From Fusibacter ferrireducens (GTDB lineage Bacteria > Bacillota > Clostridia > Peptostreptococcales > Acidaminobacteraceae), in NCBI RefSeq assembly GCF_015352425.1, contig NZ_JADKNH010000023.1, positions 1 to 35,263 on the forward strand: a stretch of 35,263 nucleotides of DNA, read 5' to 3'. Below are positions 15,037-24,488 of this stretch, piece by piece. A program made the translations under genes and the position numbers. Under the pieces are notes generated by a model. It made no database searches, was not told where the DNA came from, and saw nothing but the letters and a program-made list of their open reading frames with translations. Positions within the stretch are counted from its first letter, which is position 1. Each line of letters opens with the position of its first letter.

Positions 15037-16374
15037 CTACCTACAAATTTTAATTTCGTTTGGATTTAAAATCGTAACTTTTCCTGAGATACTACTATGA
15101 ATATTTGCCCCGAGTTGTTCTTCTGGTATTTTAAAAATTAATGTTCCCTGTTGTACATAAGCACCCTCTTCAACCACAAGTTTTCCAGATGCACCAATAT
15201 GCTGGCAATTTGAAATCACAACTTCATCGACCTCTACAATTTCGCGGTTTAGAGGTGCAGTCCCATAGTAATCGCTCAAGTCTAATCGATAGATGAGTCT
15301 TCCTGCTGAGAATTGCCGTTCTGCTCTAAAGGGATGTACTTCGAGTTCTGCATTTTTTAAAGTATTTTGGATGCCCTTTTCTCGCATAAGTGATTTCAAA
15401 TAGATATTCACTTTCCAAGGTTGCAGGTTCATCACACAAGCTTGCTCACACAAGCCGCATTCACAGCATAAATAAGCTTCTTCAATTGAAGCATTCACAT
15501 CTCCTAAACTGTTATAACTCGCAATACGCATAAGTTTAGAAGGATGAATTCGATGTCCCTCTAAATATCGTGGACATAAATCGGTACAGAGATCACAATG
15601 GCAACACGCAGTTTGGGCCTCTTTTAGTATCCTTTCCACGCGCTTCTCTTTAGAGAGAATCAAATCGTGATCTTCCGGTAGAATAATAAACCCTTTGGAT
15701 GTTTTTTTCACAAATACATCGTTATAGTTCTCATTACTCGATAAAACCTTTCCCATCATAGGACCGCCATCTATTACTTTGTAAGTCTCAATCAGAGATC
15801 CCCCAGACAAATCCATTAGATGCTTAAGAGAAGTTCCCACTGGGACAATATAAGTGCTCGGCTGCCTCACTGCACCAACGATGGAAACATACTTGTAAAT
15901 TACTGGCTCACCCTTTAGCGCATTGTAGACATTGATTAGAGTTTCAACATTGGTCACCACTGCCCCCACTTGGATAGGGATTCCACCTTCAGGTACCACG
16001 CGCCCTGTCGCCTCATAGACAATGTAATGTTCATCGCCTGCTGGGTAAACGTTTTCTAGAATCAGCAGGGATAATTGGGGATAACGCTTTATCTCTTCAG
16101 ACAGGACCTCAATGGCATCATGATATTTGTTTTTAAGCGCAATAATGCCCTTTTGACTCCCAGTTGTTTCAACGATATGCCAAAGCGCCTCAACCATTTT
16201 ACTGGCTTCATGTACCATCAATTGTTGATCCACTTGTAAAAGGGGTTCACACTCTGCCCCATTGACGATGACATATTCTGCATCTGTATCGTATTTCACA
16301 TGACTTGGGAAGCCAGCTCCACCGGCACCAACCACCCCAGCCACTTTAATTGCATTAATCATTGTAGACCTCAT
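15037..16374 (-). CDS. pduS: Cobalamin reductase PduS
   Basis: The 445-residue flavoprotein has the RnfC/complex I 51-kDa-like layout: glycine-rich VVGAGGAGFP (14-23) and NGAECEPLL (38-46), an SLBB domain at about 163-200, and two 4Fe-4S clusters from C257-x2-C260-x2-C263-x3-C267-P and C303-x2-C306-x2-C309-x3-C313. The C terminus forms a sandwich-barrel hybrid with lipoyl-like end. PduS reduces cob(III)alamin for PduO and may pass electrons to PduT. It follows pduP by 25 bases. Confidence 0.93.
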   Translation of the reverse strand: MRSTMINAIKVAGVVGAGGAGFPSHVKYDTDAEYVIVNGAECEPLLQVDQQLMVHEASKMVEALWHIVETTGSQKGIIALKNKYHDAIEVLSEEIKRYPQLSLLILENVYPAGDEHYIVYEATGRVVPEGGIPIQVGAVVTNVETLINVYNALKGEPVIYKYVSIVGAVRQPSTYIVPVGTSLKHLMDLSGGSLIETYKVIDGGPMMGKVLSSNENYNDVFVKKTSKGFIILPEDHDLILSKEKRVERILKEAQTACCHCDLCTDLCPRYLEGHRIHPSKLMRIASYNSLGDVNASIEEAYLCCECGLCEQACVMNLQPWKVNIYLKSLMREKGIQNTLKNAELEVHPFRAERQFSAGRLIYRLDLSDYYGTAPLNREIVEVDEVVISNCQHIGASGKLVVEEGAYVQQGTLIFKIPEEQLGANIHSSISGKVTILNPNEIKICR

Positions 16375-16399
16375 GCTTTCACCTCAGCTCACATCTTCG

Positions 16400-17851
16400 C
16401 TACTTGATATTAAAACCGCCGACCAAAACACATCTACGTCTTCTCGTAAATGATTTAGCAGATGTTAAGCCTTCACCTGTGGGCCCTGCTATTGTAAAGG
16501 TTGTAAACCCTTCGCCACCGACGCCAATACCCGCATAGGAAGGTCCATTTTTAACAAATATTGTGGTTTGAATGCGATGTGCCATCTCTGTTAATACATC
16601 AATGTTTTTAGAATGACACATGGCCGTATGTCTGAGACCGTGCTCAAGTTTACAAGCGAGATCAATGCCTTCACTTGCATCTTTAACTCTCACTATAGGC
16701 AAGATTGGCATCATCAACTCTTCCACAACAAAAGGATGATCCTTATCTGCTTCCATGATAATTGCCTTGATCTCATCCCCAACAGATATGTCGATTTTAT
16801 CTAGAATATATTTGGCGTCTTTGCCCACGAATTCTCGATTGAGAACGCCTTCAGATTTGAAAACCAGTGTTTCTAGTTTTTGAATTAATACCTTGTCTGT
16901 CAGTTCATATGCGCCATTTTGCTTCATATTGAAGATGAGATAATCACATATTTCATCTACGACAATAGCTTCTTTTTCAGCGATACATGGCAAGTTATTA
17001 TCAAAAGAACAACCATTGATGATGTCTCTAGCCGCCTTTTCAATATCTGCTGTTTCATCTACAAGTACAGGCGGATTGCCTGCTCCAGCCCCAATGGCCT
17101 TCTTACCAGACTCCAAAACAGCTTTCACGACGCTTGGGCCGCCTGTGGCACAGAGCATATTGATTAGAGGATGATGCATCATAGTCTCCACTGCCGCCAT
17201 ACTTGGTTTGAGCATGGTGACCACTAAATTGGCTGGACCACCCACTGATTTAATGGCTTTATTGATGTATTTAATCGCCAAGTTAGAGGTTTTATAAGAC
17301 CCTGGATGCGGACAAAATACCACTGCATTGCCTGCTGCGATCATGCCAATACTATTGCAAATCACCGTTTCCGAAGGATTTGTTGAAGGCGCTATGGCGC
17401 CAATGACCCCAAACGGTGAGTATTCGAGAAGTGTTAATCCGTCATCACCAGTAAAAACACCTGACATGAGATCTTCAACCGAAGGCGTTTTCTCTATTGC
17501 CACAGTATTTTTTATAATTTTATCTTTCACATTACCCATACCTGACTCTTTAACCGCAAGCATTGCAAGTTCTTCCACATGAAGCATGAGCTCCGCTTTA
17601 ATGGCATTTGTGATTTTTTTTCTAAATTCAAGTGATTTTTCAAAAAGCGTTCTTTGAGCTTGATAAGCTGCCTCTATAGCAGTGTCCATATCTTCAAAAA
17701 TGCCTTCTGAGGACACAGTCTCTTTTGAAATGCCTTCTGTTGAAATGCTTTTTGATGAAATGCCTTTTGACAAAGCGACTTCATCTTGACTTTTTAATCT
17801 TTCTGCCACTATTTTGGCAATTATATCTATTTGACTTTGTTGAATATTCAC
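16400..17851 (-). CDS. pduP: CoA-acylating propionaldehyde dehydrogenase PduP
   Basis: The 483-residue enzyme oxidises propionaldehyde to propionyl-CoA with NAD+ inside the compartment. C289 (NNLPCIAEKE) is the catalytic cysteine and GAGAGNPP (254-261) belongs to the cofactor site. The first 20 residues form an amphipathic helix (QSQIDIIAKIVAERLK) like the encapsulation peptide of known PduP. A low-complexity linker at 28-52 repeats a (S)(K/T)GIS(K/S) pattern. The gene overlaps pduO by 4 bases. Confidence 0.95.
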   Translation of the reverse strand: MNIQQSQIDIIAKIVAERLKSQDEVALSKGISSKSISTEGISKETVSSEGIFEDMDTAIEAAYQAQRTLFEKSLEFRKKITNAIKAELMLHVEELAMLAVKESGMGNVKDKIIKNTVAIEKTPSVEDLMSGVFTGDDGLTLLEYSPFGVIGAIAPSTNPSETVICNSIGMIAAGNAVVFCPHPGSYKTSNLAIKYINKAIKSVGGPANLVVTMLKPSMAAVETMMHHPLINMLCATGGPSVVKAVLESGKKAIGAGAGNPPVLVDETADIEKAARDIINGCSFDNNLPCIAEKEAIVVDEICDYLIFNMKQNGAYELTDKVLIQKLETLVFKSEGVLNREFVGKDAKYILDKIDISVGDEIKAIIMEADKDHPFVVEELMMPILPIVRVKDASEGIDLACKLEHGLRHTAMCHSKNIDVLTEMAHRIQTTIFVKNGPSYAGIGVGGEGFTTFTIAGPTGEGLTSAKSFTRRRRCVLVGGFNIK

Positions 17852-18876
17852 GCTGTCACCTCACTTAATATTTTTAAACCTGCTTCAGCGATGCACTCAT
17901 CTTCCTCTACTGTACCGCCGCTTACGCCGATACCACCGATAATCTTTCCTTTGTGCCAAATGGGGTATCCGCCTCCAAAGATAACCATTTCTTGATGATT
18001 GGTCAGTTGGATGCCATAGAGCGGTTGATCAGGTTTTGCCAGTTCTCCTAAAGTGCGCGTGTTATTTTTAAACCGCACTGCTGTCTTGGCTTTATTAATC
18101 GCAATATCAATACTACCTAAAAAGGCATCCGCCATTCTCTCAAAGAACACCAGATGTCCAGCCTCATCCACAATGGCAATATTCACAGCCACATGCATTG
18201 ACACAGCTTTCTGTCTGCAAGCTTGTTTCATTTCCTCAGTAACGCTATAGATAAATGGACTCATCTGATCCGACTTGCTTCCAATGGGAACTGGACATGC
18301 CACTTGCATTTTATGATCCTCACCAAGCTTTTTGCATACTGCTCTTTTTATGGTTTCTACTTGAGTTTGATACACCAACCATCTTGACAAAGTAAACATG
18401 TAATCGGAAAGTCGATTCAAATATTTGAACATAAACGTGTCTGCATCACATGCCTCTATCAAGAGACAAGCTGAGCGTTCTGCATCTCTAACGGCTGTTC
18501 TGGTCACATGTGCATAAGCTGAAACCACATCTTCTCCTGGGATGATCCAATCTTTTAGTTCTGGCAAATCAACTTGCCATTTATCGATAATCTGCTCAAG
18601 TTTAGAGACATCAGCCTCTGTAATCCGATTTTTAAGTCTTTTGGCATTTTCCATATCTGTGGCAAGTTCGGTTGAAAGCGTAAAGAGATCCCTTTGAATG
18701 CCTGTCAATTGATGCTTTAATTTTTCATCTGTAATCATTGCCTTTAGAAAACCCAAGTGTGAATTCACTGCATCTACTTTGCCATAAGCCCTCACACGCG
18801 GATCACTTTTTTTTATGCGACTGCCACCGTATAAACTGGTTTCACCACTGTCTCCACCTCTTGTGTAAACTTTCAT
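17848..18876 (-). CDS. pduO: Corrinoid adenosyltransferase PduO, two domains
   Basis: The 342-residue protein attaches the adenosyl group of ATP to cob(I)alamin, giving the coenzyme for PduCDE. Residues 1-185 are the adenosyltransferase domain with TRGGDSGETSLYGG (5-18), and R/K residues and EDVVSAYAHVTRT typical of it. Residues 205-342 are a GlcG/HbpS-type domain (formerly DUF336) that binds heme in some homologues, with GGGYPIWHKGKIIGGIGVSGG. Both domains are intact. The gene lies 23 bases after pduN and overlaps pduP. Confidence 0.93.
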   Translation of the reverse strand: MKVYTRGGDSGETSLYGGSRIKKSDPRVRAYGKVDAVNSHLGFLKAMITDEKLKHQLTGIQRDLFTLSTELATDMENAKRLKNRITEADVSKLEQIIDKWQVDLPELKDWIIPGEDVVSAYAHVTRTAVRDAERSACLLIEACDADTFMFKYLNRLSDYMFTLSRWLVYQTQVETIKRAVCKKLGEDHKMQVACPVPIGSKSDQMSPFIYSVTEEMKQACRQKAVSMHVAVNIAIVDEAGHLVFFERMADAFLGSIDIAINKAKTAVRFKNNTRTLGELAKPDQPLYGIQLTNHQEMVIFGGGYPIWHKGKIIGGIGVSGGTVEEDECIAEAGLKILSEVTA

Positions 18877-18899
18877 CTCTATCTCCTAACAAAATGACG

Positions 18900-19166
18900 C
18901 TAATAAACTTCAACTGTATCTACAATGGCCACAATGGAAGCATCAACTGGAATATTCTTACTGGTCAACATACTTCTTGCTGAACTCCCTGTGACATATA
19001 GAATACGATCTCCAAATCCAGCACCCACTGTGTCAACTGCCACAATCACATCGCCACACGGGTCCGATGCTTCTGTTGTCGGCTGCACAATTAAAAGCTT
19101 CATACCAACAAGACCTTCATCTTTAGTTGTGGCAACGACATTGCCCTTTACAACTCCTAATTTCAT
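18900..19166 (-). CDS. pduN: Microcompartment vertex protein PduN
   Basis: This 88-residue EutN/CcmL-family protein forms pentamers that cap the shell's vertices. Features are the opening MKLGVVKGNVVATTKDEGLVGMKL-type strand, DTVGAGFGDRILYVTGSSAR in the middle and the closing DASIVAIVDTVEVY. Length is normal. It is 7 bases after pduM. Only one such gene is present, so it is probably essential for closure. Confidence 0.94.
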   Translation of the reverse strand: MKLGVVKGNVVATTKDEGLVGMKLLIVQPTTEASDPCGDVIVAVDTVGAGFGDRILYVTGSSARSMLTSKNIPVDASIVAIVDTVEVY

Positions 19167-19173
19167 TGATTGC

Positions 19174-19863
19174 CTACTTTCTCACGACTGTTACTGCACC
19201 ACTTTTAATAAAATCCTTTGCAAGTGGGCTCAAAATCACATTTTCCGCCAAAATTATGGTCTCCCCTTCAAATGCTTTCAACCTCTTAATATCGCAAAAG
19301 CCCTCTAATGTATGAATCTTTTGACCAATCATTTCAAGGCCTAAAGCGTGTAATTCCTGAATACGCCTACTTTGTAATTCGATCACTTTCACCTTAGCCT
19401 TATTGCATGAGGTTAAATCTTTAGATTGATAATAGACGACTTTTCCCATTTTTAAGAACTGATAAATCAACTGATCCTTTGGGTTCTGAAAACTAAAATA
19501 AGCGTACTTTTCACTTTCTAATATATTGACATCACTTAAAAAGAGACAAATATAGGCCGCTAAAGCTTGATTGCTCTGTTCAAATGTTTCCAAATTAAAG
19601 ATTTTGTGAATCACCACACCATGTGCCTTGAGTACTTCAATCATTTCACAGGTGTGCGTGTCCAATGTATGTGTATTCAGTTTTAAAATATCTACGCTGA
19701 GCCAGGGAATTTTCATGGCTTTAGCCATTTCAGAAACGCTTTTTTCATCTAAAGTGCCCTCAGAAAATTCATCTACAACCAGTAGGGCACGTACGCCAAA
19801 TTCTATATATAGTTTCTGTAAGACTAACTGGACAATCTTACCTACTTCTAATGCTTCATACAT
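19174..19863 (-). CDS. pduM: Microcompartment assembly protein PduM-like
   Basis: The 229-residue protein sits where pduM lies in pdu operons, before pduN, and has the C-terminal ETIILAENVILSPLAKDF feature of that family. PduM is needed for assembly of the Salmonella compartment; its exact action is unknown. The N-terminal helix (EVGKIVQLVLQKLYIE) resembles an encapsulation peptide. The middle is poorly conserved, so I rely on position and C terminus. It overlaps the preceding gene by 16 bases. Confidence 0.7.
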   Translation of the reverse strand: MYEALEVGKIVQLVLQKLYIEFGVRALLVVDEFSEGTLDEKSVSEMAKAMKIPWLSVDILKLNTHTLDTHTCEMIEVLKAHGVVIHKIFNLETFEQSNQALAAYICLFLSDVNILESEKYAYFSFQNPKDQLIYQFLKMGKVVYYQSKDLTSCNKAKVKVIELQSRRIQELHALGLEMIGQKIHTLEGFCDIKRLKAFEGETIILAENVILSPLAKDFIKSGAVTVVRK

Positions 19864-20687
19864 GGCATCTCTCCCTCAATGCAGCTCAGTGCAATCCCAA
19901 GAGGCGTTACGAGTAACGGTTCCACAGTTTTATAAGTTTTGATGCCCGTTATTTTGTAAAAGACCTCTTCAAACTGCTTGAAACTGCACGCGCCACCTAC
20001 CACATAGATTGAAGATACCGAATACCCTTTAATACTTTGATTGACAATAGTCCCCATCTTTTCTATGACCGGCCTTATCATTGGAAATGCATCCGTTTCA
20101 GGACTCATTTTGACCTGTTCTGCTTCATCATAGGATATGTTGAGATTACCAGCCACCACAAGGCTCATATGATGCCCACCTGTGGCTTCATCCGCTGTGA
20201 AGCAAACTTTACCTTTTTCTATAATACTGATGCCCGTTGTACCACCGCCCACATCCACAACTGCACCTGAATCAATTTCAAGTACAATTGCTGCCGCTGA
20301 GGGTTCATCCACAATTTTGACCAATTCAAAATCACAGGCTTCCACAACATTCATAATGGTCTTAACTGCGCCCTCTGCAACACCAGGTGGATAAGCAGTT
20401 GCAGCCTTTATAAGCGGTCTCCCAATAATGCTCTCCAACTCCTTTTTAAGTGCCCTCACACAAGCTACCGCGCCGATATAATCGTATATGATGCCATCTC
20501 TGACAACTTTGGCATTTTGCGAGCCTGCGGCGATGATATTGCCTTTTTCATCTACAACAGTAAGCACTATATTTGCTGTGCCTAAATCAACACCTGTGTA
20601 GAGTTCACCTGTGTAAGGCATTGCCTGCTTCGTATTTATTCTTTCCCGCACTTCCATTAAACGTTGATTAATACTGTCATTTATCAT
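19848..20687 (-). CDS. eutJ: EutJ-like Hsp70-type protein
   Basis: The 279-residue protein belongs to the actin/Hsp70 ATPase fold: phosphate 1 GVDLGTANIVLTVVD (32-46), phosphate 2 GAVVDVGGGTTGISI and the adenosine motif IYVVGGACSFKQF. EutJ is presumed to be a chaperone for microcompartment enzymes, though its role is not proven. EutJ genes also occur in pdu operons of Firmicutes, as here between pduL and pduM. The N-terminal helix INDSINQRLMEVRERI could target it to the compartment. Confidence 0.85.
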   Translation of the reverse strand: MINDSINQRLMEVRERINTKQAMPYTGELYTGVDLGTANIVLTVVDEKGNIIAAGSQNAKVVRDGIIYDYIGAVACVRALKKELESIIGRPLIKAATAYPPGVAEGAVKTIMNVVEACDFELVKIVDEPSAAAIVLEIDSGAVVDVGGGTTGISIIEKGKVCFTADEATGGHHMSLVVAGNLNISYDEAEQVKMSPETDAFPMIRPVIEKMGTIVNQSIKGYSVSSIYVVGGACSFKQFEEVFYKITGIKTYKTVEPLLVTPLGIALSCIEGEMPCMKH

Positions 20688-20704
20688 TGCTTTGTCCTCA
20701 TTTT

Positions 20705-21406
20705 TTACCTTATGATCTTCAAGTAATCTCCGTTTTTAATTCCTGCTGCATTGGCTTCTTCAACATCTAGGTGAAGTTCGAGTTCATATTGATCGGATAC
20801 TCTCACCATGACATTTTTAAAGAGCATGCTCCGGATGCCTTCTGACGCCACATGGACGATCTGGCCATCTACGTAATTCTGTTGGTCAGCGTAAGCTTGC
20901 GGCATATGAATATGTCTAAACGCTGCAATTACGCCTTTATCTATAGTCGTCTCACCACAAGGTCCAATTATACTAACGCCAGCAGAGCCCTCGATCTTCC
21001 CCGATTCCCTCACTTCAATTTTTATGCCCAACACAAAACTGTCTGCTATGGAAAGCTCCACTTGTGTTTCACGTCTAAACGGTCCCAAAATACGCACATT
21101 TCTGAGTTCGCCTTTTGGGCCCTTCAAAACAACGGTTTCTTGAGAAGCATATTGCCCGGGTTGTTTAAGAGCTTTCATAAAAGTCAGGGATTTACCCTTT
21201 CCAAATAAAACTTCAAAATCGGATTGTGATAGGTGAACATGTCTATTGGACACGCCCACCGGTACCACACCTAATTTCTTTATAATTTCATCTTGAATAA
21301 CACCATAAAGTTGTTCTTTGCCAATTTTTTCTTTGTTAAATTTTTCTTTGTCGAATGACTCTTTATAGAATTGCTCTTTATCGAGTTCTTCTTTCACCAT
21401 GATCAC
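20705..21406 (-). CDS. pduL: Phosphate propanoyltransferase PduL
   Basis: The 233-residue enzyme converts propionyl-CoA and phosphate to propionyl-phosphate and recycles CoA. Two zinc sites use histidines H56/H58 (NRHVHLS), H165/H167 (FRHIHMP) and H212 (ELHLDVEEANA). The active-site arginine regions RETQVEL and GPxR-type motifs are present. Residues 1-33 are a charged repeat of the form (x)KE(K/Q)(F/L), absent from usual PduL, followed by a helix (LYGVIQDEIIKKLG) that looks like the encapsulation peptide. An alternative later start would remove the repeat. Confidence 0.93.
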   Translation of the reverse strand: MIMVKEELDKEQFYKESFDKEKFNKEKIGKEQLYGVIQDEIIKKLGVVPVGVSNRHVHLSQSDFEVLFGKGKSLTFMKALKQPGQYASQETVVLKGPKGELRNVRILGPFRRETQVELSIADSFVLGIKIEVRESGKIEGSAGVSIIGPCGETTIDKGVIAAFRHIHMPQAYADQQNYVDGQIVHVASEGIRSMLFKNVMVRVSDQYELELHLDVEEANAAGIKNGDYLKIIR

Positions 21407-21407
21407 C

Positions 21408-21680
21408 TTACTTTTTTGGAATTAAAGCTTCTGTATCTGCATGCGGTCTTGGAATCACGTGAGTTGATACGATTTCACCCACTCTTGAAGCTGCTGCTGA
21501 ACCCGCTTCAACTGCTGCTTTAACTGCACCTACATCGCCTCTTACCATAACAGATACAAGGCCTGAACCGATTTTCTCGTATCCCACAAGTTCAACATTT
21601 GCCGCCTTTGTCATGGCATCAGCCGCTTCTATTGCGCCTACCAAGCCTTTCGTCTCTATCATACCTAGTGCATTTCCCAT
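21408..21680 (-). CDS. pduJ: Major hexameric shell protein PduJ
   Basis: The 90-residue single-BMC protein forms flat hexamers of the shell. It has [19 protein letters not shown]-type start ([11 protein letters not shown]), pore loop [21 protein letters not shown] and the VIPRPH end. It is nearly the same as PduA at 28191-28469 but differs in the C-terminal tail, as known PduA/PduJ pairs do. It has 1 base to pduL. Confidence 0.93.
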   Translation of the reverse strand: MGNALGMIETKGLVGAIEAADAMTKAANVELVGYEKIGSGLVSVMVRGDVGAVKAAVEAGSAAASRVGEIVSTHVIPRPHADTEALIPKK

Positions 21681-21722
21681 TTTTTATATTTCCTTTCTAT
21701 GATCTACTAACAAATGATACGC

Positions 21723-22304
21723 TTATCTGCCATGATCAAAATAATGAATACAAAATCGCCTTTGCTCTCCCTTTTTACGCGTACAGTTGGGATCATGACA
21801 AAGATTGCATACCGCTTTATCTTGCCGTTCTGCTTTTGACAAAGTGATATCTTGTGCGGCCTCTATTTCAGATTCAATTTTGATTTCATTTTCAGATTCA
21901 GCATCAGTTTTAGTTTTGATTCCAGTATCCAATTCATCTTTAGACTCAACTTCGGTTTCAGCATCCGCTTCATCTTCAGATCCAGCTTCGATTTCAACAT
22001 CTGTTTTATTTTCAGCACAACCTACTGTATCCCTATTGCCGATAAACATTTCCAAACCCTCATTAGGCCTTGGAATCACACTGAAACTAAAGACTTTGTT
22101 CACCAGTGATGCAGAGGATCGTGCAGATTCTATTCCCGCTTTCACAGCACCCACATCACCTTCGAATTTAACTGTGGCCATGCCATCGCCCTTTGTAAGC
22201 TCATATCCAATCAATCTGACATTGGCAGATTTTACAGCGGTATCTGCAGCTTCAATGGCAGCAGCAAGACCAACAGTCTCAATAATTCCTAAAGCATTTT
22301 TCAC
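21723..22304 (-). CDS. pduK: Shell protein PduK with Cys-rich C terminus
   Basis: The 193-residue protein has one BMC domain at 1-95 and a long extension. The extension begins with an acidic, repetitive linker (about 105-155, rich in E, D, S, T) and ends with a Cys/His cluster C-x2-C-x4-C-x8-C near CNLCHDPNC and RRFCIHYF, which can bind iron-sulfur or zinc, as in PduK of other bacteria. The function of the tail is unknown. It overlaps pduH by 4 bases. The linker is longer and more repetitive than usual. Confidence 0.9.
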   Translation of the reverse strand: MKNALGIIETVGLAAAIEAADTAVKSANVRLIGYELTKGDGMATVKFEGDVGAVKAGIESARSSASLVNKVFSFSVIPRPNEGLEMFIGNRDTVGCAENKTDVEIEAGSEDEADAETEVESKDELDTGIKTKTDAESENEIKIESEIEAAQDITLSKAERQDKAVCNLCHDPNCTRKKGEQRRFCIHYFDHGR

Positions 22305-22660
22305 TGATTTTCCATCCTTTCTTCATAATCTTTAAAAGGAATGCCTTTGATCAGTCTTGCTGCATTTGATCCATATGAACGCCCGTTGATATGAGCCATA
22401 TTCTCACCGAACAAAACCATCCCGTCAGGCAATTTAGTTTGATGAATGCCCAAATCTCCAGCGGTGTTCACACCTATTCCCACATCTAAATCCGATTCAA
22501 ATGATGCACGCGTTGCCAAGGTATAGACATCTTCTGAAGGCATTGCCTGTATTTCATAGGGTAACCCTTCCTCTTCAATGCCCAAGCAAAGCGACGTGAT
22601 CAAATCTCTATTCTGTAAATGCTCTGAATAACAGATCACAATTGCAATATTTCGTTCCAT
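22301..22660 (-). CDS. pduH: Diol dehydratase reactivase small subunit PduH
   Basis: The 119-residue subunit works with PduG to release damaged cobalamin from the dehydratase in an ATP-dependent way. It has the family's DVGIGVNTAGDLGIHQTKLP and the C-terminal NAARLIKGIPFK. Length is normal. It lies 4 bases downstream of pduG. Confidence 0.92.
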   Translation of the reverse strand: MERNIAIVICYSEHLQNRDLITSLCLGIEEEGLPYEIQAMPSEDVYTLATRASFESDLDVGIGVNTAGDLGIHQTKLPDGMVLFGENMAHINGRSYGSNAARLIKGIPFKDYEERMENQ

Positions 22661-22664
22661 ATGA

Positions 22665-24473
22665 TCACTCCATTAACACAAGTCCTGTGGCAACTGCATT
22701 TCTTGGTCCTTCTGAACCTCTAATGTTGCCTCTACCTGCTACAACACCGTATTTGGACAATGCATCTGTCACCAGTTGAGGAATTTCAAAATCAAGAGCA
22801 GAGCCACCCACGAGAACTACATGTTCTATATCCTTGATGTTTCCAGTAATACTCACTTGCTTAAGCGCTCTAAGCGCATTGACCACAAAGACTTTCTCTT
22901 TGGCTTTTTGCCTGATATGTTTTACTTTTTCTATGGAGAGTTGACCATAGACCGGTACGAGTTCATCTTCTTTCACAACTAGCACTCTGGAAAAGAGTTT
23001 GGCATCTAGGGGTTCTTTGAAAAACTCCACACTGCCATCTTCATGTCTAATATGGAACAGACTTTCCGCTTTTGCCAGTGGGTATTTCTTCAAATCTTCA
23101 GCAAGCAACATATTTTCAAGACCGAGTTCCGTGTCTATAAGCATGGTCACCATGTTGCCTGCACCTGCCAGATGCACTAATTTTACTTCACCTCTTGCAT
23201 TCATAATAGAGGCATCCGTTGAACCAGCACCCATATCCAGTATGGCAAGTGGTTTGGCAGTACCCGGTGTCGTCAAAGCACCTTTAATAGCCATATCTGC
23301 CTCGACCCCGCCCACTTCTACCTTTACCTTTAATTGTCTCTCGAGTTCATTTGCAATGAGTTGCATTTGAAGCCGGTCTGCTTTGACCATGGCTGCAACC
23401 CCCACTGCATTTTCCATAGCGGATTCACCTGCAAGACCACCGACCACCGTTTGTGGACAAATGGTATCCACCGCAAGCAAATCTTGGATCGTGACTTCGT
23501 TATGCTTTTGATCTGTTAAGGTCGCCATAACATGTCTCACACGCTCTAGCATGGCACCGGCATTCGTCCCAGCTTCTCCCTTGATATTGGTCACAGGGGC
23601 ACAGGTCCCTAAATATTCCATGAGGCATTCAGCACCCATGTCCACATCTACCTCACGTGTGATCTTATCCCCTATAATTGTGATCTTGCCTGCTGGAATG
23701 CGCTTCGCTTTCACGTCTCCCTTTGGGGTTTTAATCACAACAGCTGATCGATTTCCAATCAAAGCTCTGGCAATGGGGACAATGGATTTGGTTTCTTCAC
23801 TGCTCAATTGAAAAACAGTGGCGATGCCATACGGATTAGAGAGTTCTTCCACCACGTGACCAATATGTGCCACTTCAACAGCAGTCAACATATGTTTTGG
23901 AATTTTATCAAATAGCCTCACCTCATCCACAACTGGAATCATTCGATCCAATCGGTTGACGATCAACACGCCATCGTCACGCTCTGCAATGGCAGCTGTG
24001 ATGTCTACACCACGTTTGACTGCTCTGTTGATGAGCGTTGCAGCCGCTTCAAAATTGAATTGCTTGGATATAAGTGCCACCACTTTTTCCCCTGAATTGA
24101 GATGACCGACCTCCTCTATGGGATAGGAAATACCAACGCCAATGCCCATACCACCGGGTGTTTCAGGATTATGTCCAATCATGGTGGATTCTGTGATAAT
24201 GGTTTCCGTTATGGTTTCCATTGCCACATCTCCAATAACCGGCGCGGCTTCATTAATTCTTATAAGATCCAATGACTCTATCGTTAGATTCGCCTTTTGT
24301 GTGGCCATATTGAGTGCACTGAAAACACCCGGTATATTGTCGCGTGTCCCTTTTATGCCAGTGGTCTTTACAATGCTACTGGATAAAAAGTGTACTTTCC
24401 CATCAGAATCATAGCGTCCCAAAGCGACCTCTGTTGTGGCATTTCCAATATCAACACCAGCAATTAGTTTCAT
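22665..24473 (-). CDS. pduG: Diol dehydratase reactivase large subunit PduG
   Basis: The 602-residue protein is the ATPase part of the reactivase. It starts with AGVDIGNATTEVALG (Hsp70-like phosphate 1), continues with TVVGGLAGESAMENAVGVAAMV, has the second ATP motif LAILDMGAGSTDASIM and ends with HVVLVGGSALDFEIP. Swivelling domains take up the middle. Length fits DdrA/PduG. It is 15 bases after pduE. Confidence 0.95.
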   Translation of the reverse strand: MKLIAGVDIGNATTEVALGRYDSDGKVHFLSSSIVKTTGIKGTRDNIPGVFSALNMATQKANLTIESLDLIRINEAAPVIGDVAMETITETIITESTMIGHNPETPGGMGIGVGISYPIEEVGHLNSGEKVVALISKQFNFEAAATLINRAVKRGVDITAAIAERDDGVLIVNRLDRMIPVVDEVRLFDKIPKHMLTAVEVAHIGHVVEELSNPYGIATVFQLSSEETKSIVPIARALIGNRSAVVIKTPKGDVKAKRIPAGKITIIGDKITREVDVDMGAECLMEYLGTCAPVTNIKGEAGTNAGAMLERVRHVMATLTDQKHNEVTIQDLLAVDTICPQTVVGGLAGESAMENAVGVAAMVKADRLQMQLIANELERQLKVKVEVGGVEADMAIKGALTTPGTAKPLAILDMGAGSTDASIMNARGEVKLVHLAGAGNMVTMLIDTELGLENMLLAEDLKKYPLAKAESLFHIRHEDGSVEFFKEPLDAKLFSRVLVVKEDELVPVYGQLSIEKVKHIRQKAKEKVFVVNALRALKQVSITGNIKDIEHVVLVGGSALDFEIPQLVTDALSKYGVVAGRGNIRGSEGPRNAVATGLVLME

Positions 24474-24488
24474 TTTAACGCCACCTAT

